Below, piece after piece: positions 58,694-64,000 of a DNA stretch of 64,000 nucleotides. The stretch is taken from assembly GCA_027919835.1 (NCBI GenBank), contig JANVFP010000029.1:620001-684000 (forward strand). The letters are read 5' to 3'. The notes beneath the pieces are model-generated. The model was not told the DNA's origin. It saw only the letters and a list, made by a program, of their open reading frames with translations, and did no database searches. The DNA is from Lentinula raphanica (taxonomy: Eukaryota > Basidiomycota > Agaricomycetes > Agaricales > Omphalotaceae). Within the stretch, counting starts at the first letter, position 1, and every line of letters starts with the position of its first letter. A program made the position numbers and the translations under genes.

Positions 58694-61600
58694 TTACTGA
58701 GTCTCTCGAAACCATTCACCTGTCCTAAGATGAGGTTTTTGTTGGTGTCTGAGATGAAACTCGTTAACTGCTTCTTCCGCTCGTGGTAAATGTGCCAAGG
58801 GTTCCCATGTATCATCCTCTGGTCCATATCCTTTCCATCGGACACGGTACATCATTTTCCCTCTAACCCTTTTGCAATCAAGGATTTCATCCACTTCATA
58901 TTCAGGTTCACCTTCAATTTCAACTGGGGGTTGGGGTGGCATTTTCCGTTTGGGAAAATATTCTGGAGGGTGTTCGCTCAACAGATCAACATGAAACACG
59001 TCATGTATTTTTCCAAGGATGCCGGGTAACTCGAGGCGGTAAGCATGGGTGGATATTTGTTCTTTGATTTTGAAGGGTCCAAATTTCCGATAATCCAATT
59101 TCTTTGATGGACGTTTTGTTTGGATGTTCTTCGTATTCAGCCACACTTTTGTTCCTTTAGTCCAACCATTTCCCTCGGGTCTTCGATGTTTGTTGATTTG
59201 TGCTGCGGATGCTTCATTTGCCCTTGTAATTTCTTTCTTTAGATATTCACTGATCTCCTTCATATCCTGAATCTTCAAATGAGCAGAGTGGCTAGGCACT
59301 TCTCTCAAGTTCAGTGTCAACCGAGGGTTGTATCCCTTGTTTGCAAAGAATGGTGTAACACCTGTTGCATCATGTGGTGTATTGTTATAAACAAACTCTG
59401 CAAGGGGTAACCACTCGTTCCAATCATCTTGGTCGTAGTTAACAAAGATTCGGAGGTACTGTTCAAGAGTTTGATTTGTGCGTTCAGTCTGTCCATCAGT
59501 TTGTGGGTGATATGCTGTAGACAAATTCTGTCGAATATCCAAGAGTTTGCATAATGATCGCCAGAATTCAGAGATGAAGAGTGTTCCTCGATCGGATACA
59601 ATATCTGCCGGTAATCCATGTTTTGAGAATACTTCTCGGATGAATAACCTTGCAAGGTCTGTAGCCTTGTCTGTAGTATGACAAGGAACAAAGATGGATT
59701 GCTTTGTCAATCGATCAACTACCACCATGATAGCATCAAAACCATCCGACAATGGTAATTCTGTGATGTGATCAACAGAAATCGAGCTCCAGGGTCGATC
59801 TCCAATTGGTAAGGGTTTGAGCAATCCTAACTTCTTCTGCCGTAATGACTTTGCTCTTTGGCATTGATGGCAAGATCGCACGTATCGTTTCACATCTTTG
59901 TGTATACCATTCCAGTAATAAGTTTGGAGAATCAACTTTTGAGTTTTGCGGATACCTGGGTGTCCTCGTAGTTTGTGATCATGGTGTGTCTGTAGGATTC
60001 GCAATCTGATATCATCCTGGTCAGGCACATATATTCTGCCATCCCGTAGGAGTAATCCATCTTCGAATTTGAATGGTCCTGGGTTGTCTGACTGTGCAAC
60101 TTCCACCATTTTGGTCCAATATGAATCCTTCTTCATTTGTCGTATTTTTCCGATATCTGCTTCATCATTTAGGATAAGTGATGCCAGCAGTTGCTCGGGT
60201 TGAAGGAATACTTTCTGATTGATATTGTTTGCTTCATTTATTCCCCCCTTCTTTGGGTACACATCCGGACGTCGTGTGAGTGCATCGGGTTTCATTCCGA
60301 GTCGGCCCGGGCGGTAATTTATGTGGAAGTTGAATCCAGAAAGGAATTCTGACCAACGTGCCTGTCTTCTGGTAAGGTTCTTGGTAGTTGTGAACCACTG
60401 AAGGTTATTGTGATCAGTGAACACTTCTATCTTATACTGTGCTCCTTCCAGATAGGCTCGCCATTGTTTAAAAGATTCAACAATTGCCAACATCTCTTTG
60501 TCATAGATGTCGTAATTGAGTTCTGCACCTGATAGGCCTCTGGCAAAAAATGCAATAGGATGGAAAGAACCTGTTTCTGGATCATACTGTGATATAATTG
60601 ATGCAATAGCATAGTCCGATGCATCCGATTCCACAATGATAGGTAATTCAGGTCGAAAATGTTTCAGAATGGGTGCTTCTGTGAATGCTGTCTTCAGTAA
60701 TTCAAATACTGACTGGCAATCTGTTGACCATTCCCATTGTACATTTTTTCCGAGTAATCGAGTGAGGGGTTTGACAATTCCAGAGAAATTATCAATGAAT
60801 CTCCTGTAAAAATTGGCAAATCCAAGAAATGATTGGAGTTCTTTAGATTCTGTGGAGGTGGCCAGTTCTTTATTGATTTGACCTTCTTTGGATCCATCTT
60901 GATGCCACTAGGTGATACAATGACACCCAGATACTCCACTTCCTTAGTGTGAAACTCGCATTTCTCGGGTTTGATATGAAGATCATGTTTTTCAAGTCGG
61001 CGAAGCACCTCCTTGACATGTTCTTCATGCTCTTCCTCATTTTGAGAATAAATGAGAATATCATCCAAATAGACAACCACATAATTGTCCATTAAATCAT
61101 GAAAAATGTCATTCATGAAATATTGGAAATACGAGGGTGCATTGGTGAGACCGAATGGCATGACAAGATATTCATATGATCCATATCGTGTTCGGAATGC
61201 TGTCTTCCATTCGTGTCCTTCTGCAACTCGTATGTTGTGATATCCCGCTCGAAGATCTAATTTGGAAAAAATTTTTGCCTTTCCCAACTGATCAATGAGG
61301 TTTCCAATTAGTGGCAATGGATAACGATTTTTCTTGGTCAATTTGTTGAGTGCTCTGTAATCCACGCATAATCGCAGACTACCATCTTTTTTCTTGGCAA
61401 ACAAGACAGGTGCTCCAATTGGGGATGATGATGCACGGATAAATCCTTTATCGAGCATCTCATCAATATATTCCTTCAATGATTTCAACTCCGGCTCTGA
61501 CATGTTATACAGTTTTCCCAGTGGCGGAAGTTTGTCATCCACTGTATTAACTTCAATGTCATATGACCGATGTTGTGGGAGCGTTTTGGCTTCTCCAGCA

Positions 61601-62705
61601 GCAAATGTCTTTGCAAATGAGTGATACTGCTCTGGCACAAATTTCTTGAGGGATTCTTCATCTGATGCCAGTGATGCTCGTTCCGACCACAAAATATAAC
61701 GACGTTCTTCTTCTGGGGATTTTGGTTTTGCATCTTCAAAGGCCTGTCTTGCCTCCTTTTCAAATCTCTTCTTTTCTTCCCATTCATGTATGTCACCATT
61801 TGGTTTATAATGCAACACAAATGTTTCACATCCATCTTGTACCAACTTGTTGAATGCAACAGCATTAACCATTCCAATCTTTGCTCCCCCTGTAGTATCA
61901 GCCCAGCGTGTTTTTCGAGGTTCCTTCTTGTGACTGACATGTTCTGAACTGGGTAGTTCCGATGGCATAGGAGGAGATACATTTCGAGTGGACTCTGATG
62001 AAGGTATATTTTGAGTGGATTCTGATGAAGAAGTTTCCATTCCATTTGAAAACTCTTTTGATTTGCATTTTTCTGCAAAATAAGTTGACCATTCACTTTC
62101 ATGAAGTAGCAGGGGATCATCAGGACCAAGGACAGGTTTGTATGATACTTCTTCTTCAACTTCTTCAATCTCCATAGGTGTTGAACTGTGGGATTTACCA
62201 CTATAAGACAGATTGGTTTTGGTATCACCAACTGTGATTGCTGACAATTGTACTCCTGATTGGAAGGATACTTTGAGTTCGTTCCAATTTATATTTGGGT
62301 TGAACTTCCGTAACCAAGGCATACCAAGCACGATTGGTGCTGATGGATGTAGTTTGGTTATCAGAAATTCTACCAGATGTGTTGTTCCATCATCAAACAC
62401 AATATTCTTCTTCAACTTCTTGGTGATGCTGCCAGCAGATGTTAATTCACCATCAAAAAGTCGTAGTGGTATGGGTTTTGTCAGTTCCTCCTGTTCTTCT
62501 GCAAATTCCCTTGCTAATTTTTCATCTACAAAATCTCTTGATGCTCCTGAGTCAATCAAACATTTTCTCTTTTCATCTCCCATAGCAATCTCCAGAATCA
62601 ATGCCTCCTCGGAACGGGAATAGACCAGTGTTGAATCATTTACAGTTGCTTGTAATTGGACATCTGGTTGGAGGCCCTGAACAGTCCCTGGTTCAGAACC
62701 CTCGA
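58694..62705 (-). pseudogene. pol: Chromovirus pol (protease-RT-RNase H-integrase-chromodomain) with one frameshift
   Basis: The frame opens at the gag-pol overlap. Retropepsin CLIDSGASRDFVDEKLA; RT with LDLRAGYHNIRVAEG, VMPFGLTNAPSYFQYFM and VYLDDILIYSQ. Near 60,843 the frame shifts by one base between the RT and RNase H. RNase H then runs ESDASDYAIASI to HNNLQWF. Integrase has an HHCC zinc finger (CHQCQRAK) and a DDE core (SVDHITELP, IVSDRGTLFISEFW, YHPQTDGQTERTNQTLEQYL). The C-terminal chromodomain contains EYEVDEILDCKRVR and YRVRWKGYGPEDDTWEP. All catalytic residues seem present, so the single indel is the only visible break. Confidence 0.88.
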
Positions 62706-62715
62706 TCAGTTTCCC
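62671..62715 (-). promoter_or_regulatory. Programmed -1 frameshift signal at the gag-pol junction
   Basis: Slippery heptamer GGGAAAC (62709-62715) sits in the gag frame as G GGA AAC and is followed at once by the gag stop TGA. After a 5-nt spacer comes a stem-loop (62671-62703): outer stem GAGG/CCTC, internal bulge, inner stem CTGAAC/GTTCAG and 8-nt loop. Pol is open in the -1 frame from this point. Heptamer, spacing and structure all fit the standard -1 frameshift design. Confidence 0.72.
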
Positions 62716-64000
62716 GAGTTGAAATCATCCTCGAGCATAGTAAGAATGGGATCATCTATATGGACTGGCTGATCAAGTCCATCAATTTCCACATAGAGTT
62801 CTTCCTCTGCATCATGTTCTTCAAGAAAAGTTCCTCGTACAGCTGCATTAGGAGGATTCCTTCTCCAGTGCTGACGGTACCGGTGATTAGGGGATGCACA
62901 GATTGCACATAATCCTTCCTTCATTCTCCTATTCCACTCGGCCTGAGGAACTCTAGGATATGTTCCATCCTTCTCTGGAGTTTTGATTTCGGAATTGTTA
63001 TTATCTTCTAGAGTGACTGCTTCTAGATGCTCTTGCTCTTCATCCATTGCAGCCTGTCGAGCAGTAGGTGTGCGGACATTGAACTTTGAATTTTGATGAG
63101 TATTGTTGGAGGATTGTGGATTGTTAGGGGCAGTGTTTTCCTGCTTGGGTGTGTTATTGTCATTGGGTTTGTACCAATTTCCACGATTATTGTTGGGCTT
63201 TGGTGACAGTCCAATTTGATTGAATGCCTGCTTGGCACCATCAAGGACCAACAACTTGTCTACCACACCTGCAAGAGTTTCTGGAATTTCTCCATGATCC
63301 ACAAGACGATTGCGCAGATTATTTTGAATTTGCTTCAATAATCTCCATCGTAAAGCTCTATCATCATAATCAGTCATCAGTGCAATATCTTCAAACCTTA
63401 CCCAGAAGTCTCCAAATGGTTCGTTCCATGCTTGATTGCATTCATCCAGCTTGGACTGTGCTTGGATAGTTTCATAATGGAGACCAAACATTTGTCCAAA
63501 CAAAATCACAAACTTGTCCCAGTTACCAAGTTCAGTGACCTTGTATCCAGCTCTTTGTCTTCGCATTAGGTTTTGATAATATCGTTTTGCTGGTCCACTC
63601 ATGTATGATGCCGCAAAAGAAATTCTGGAAATATCATTGGAGTAAATCCGAGGCTTAGCTGCAAAGAAATTTTCGCAATTTTCCTTGAACTCTCTCCATG
63701 CAGTCCGATCTTCACCAGAGAACATTGTTGGTTTGTTGATATCCAACTTTGATTCTCGGTTCATTTCATCACGTTCGTATTCCCGTAACTGCTTTTCCAA
63801 ATCTCTGGTATAGGAGTCTTTGTTGTCACTTCTCCTATCTTGGCAGTCACAAGTATCACGACCATCACGACCATCATGACCATCTCGTCCATCACGGCCC
63901 CTCCTACAGCAACATTGCCCATTATGTCGTCCTTGGCAGTTACAATCTGGATGACCCTGTTTGATTTTATCATTGGATCTATCTTTGTCATCACCTCCAT
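62706..64000 (-). CDS. gag: Chromovirus Gag (N-terminus beyond the window)
   Basis: The frame is open from the right edge to the stop at 62706, at least 431 codons. Order: a Cys-rich and Gly-Arg-Asp repeat region (CNCQGRHNGQCCC, then GRDGRDGHDGRDGRD) at about 63830-63960; a charged helix (RDLEKQLREYERDEMNRES); the retrotransposon capsid domain (TAWREFKENCENFFAAKPR through DFWVRFEDIALMTDYDDRAL); an Asn-rich linker; and a zinc-knuckle-like CAICASPNHRYRQH (C-x2-C-x4-H-x4-H). The end DFNSGN overlaps the frameshift site into pol. No ATG is needed inside the window. Confidence 0.85.
   Translation of the reverse strand, partial: GGDDKDRSNDKIKQGHPDCNCQGRHNGQCCCRRGRDGRDGHDGRDGRDTCDCQDRRSDNKDSYTRDLEKQLREYERDEMNRESKLDINKPTMFSGEDRTAWREFKENCENFFAAKPRIYSNDISRISFAASYMSGPAKRYYQNLMRRQRAGYKVTELGNWDKFVILFGQMFGLHYETIQAQSKLDECNQAWNEPFGDFWVRFEDIALMTDYDDRALRWRLLKQIQNNLRNRLVDHGEIPETLAGVVDKLLVLDGAKQAFNQIGLSPKPNNNRGNWYKPNDNNTPKQENTAPNNPQSSNNTHQNSKFNVRTPTARQAAMDEEQEHLEAVTLEDNNNSEIKTPEKDGTYPRVPQAEWNRRMKEGLCAICASPNHRYRQHWRRNPPNAAVRGTFLEEHDAEEELYVEIDGLDQPVHIDDPILTMLEDDFNSGN

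Larger units (their letters stand above)
54474..64000 (-). mobile_element. Ty3/gypsy chromovirus carrying an antisense gene (5' end beyond the window)
   Basis: Read on the minus strand the order is gag (64000 to 62706), pol with PR-RT-RH-IN-chromodomain (to 58694), a 3.8-kb region with an antisense spliced coiled-coil gene, a polypurine tract (54878-54887) and the 3' LTR (54474-54877). The 5' LTR and primer binding site lie outside. A C-terminal chromodomain places it among chromoviruses. A single frameshift in pol makes this copy probably non-autonomous. The possible 5-bp target site next to the LTR is GGATA (54469-54473), which needs the missing end for confirmation. Confidence 0.82.

Noticed and set aside
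61485..62231. A 248-codon minus-strand ORF inside pol
   Set aside because: It is a shadow frame of the protease-RT coding region with AT-rich composition. The pol frame has all the motifs.
63761..64000. A 79-codon Met/Val-rich ORF at the right edge
   Set aside because: It is an out-of-frame shadow of the gag repeat region.

Overview
The window is nuclear DNA of a filamentous basidiomycete fungus, most likely an agaricomycete. Genes are dense and broken by many short introns (about 50-60 bp, GT..AG). The gene set is fungal: a GH18 chitinase with a chitin-binding tail, an HDEL-tailed ER J-protein, an IKS-type kinase, exportin-T, TAF4 and MPDU1. The mobile elements are an LTR chromovirus and a non-LTR element. 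Nothing points to a bacterial or plasmid origin.

Layout. 1-3.4 kb holds poorly resolved or decayed coding pieces and a small MITE-like element. 3.4-30.5 kb is an ordinary gene-rich block: Ncp1-like protein, short-chain dehydrogenase, OMA1-like mitochondrial protease, chitinase, SCJ1-like ER J-protein, aspartic protease, small secreted protein, exportin-T (LOS1), IKS1-like kinase, BMT5-like rRNA methyltransferase and a CCDC174-like protein. 30.5-37.6 kb is a direct tandem duplication of about 3.5 kb. It produced two adjacent copies (A and B) of a roughly 7-TM membrane protein gene and a broken tail of the neighbouring F-box-like gene. A third, inverted paralogue (C) lies at 40.3-42.0 kb. The complete F-box-like gene and a MOCS2A (molybdopterin synthase small subunit) gene lie between B and C. 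42.8-48.8 kb holds an NADPH-dependent MDR reductase, TAF4 and MPDU1. An intron-containing tRNA-Gly(GCC) follows at 48.96 kb.

From 49.5 kb the window turns into repeats. A 5'-truncated non-LTR retrotransposon (minus strand, poly-T at its 3' end) is followed by 2 kb of non-coding, repeat-bearing DNA. Then comes a large Ty3/gypsy chromovirus in minus orientation that runs off the right edge. It shows a 3' LTR with its own TATA box, a polypurine tract, pol (retropepsin, RT, RNase H, integrase, chromodomain; one frameshift in the RT/RNase H connection) and gag.

Two points stand out. First, about 3.8 kb lie between pol and the 3' LTR, and this space holds an intron-containing coiled-coil gene in antisense orientation. 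It looks like an accessory gene carried by a fungal retrotransposon. Second, gag and pol overlap at a textbook -1 frameshift site: a GGGAAAC heptamer abutting the gag stop, a 5-nt spacer and a two-part stem-loop. Gag itself has a Cys-rich, collagen-like G-R-D repeat N-terminus and a CCHH variant zinc knuckle. All function calls come from reading the sequence. No database search was run, and intron boundaries are approximate unless stated.
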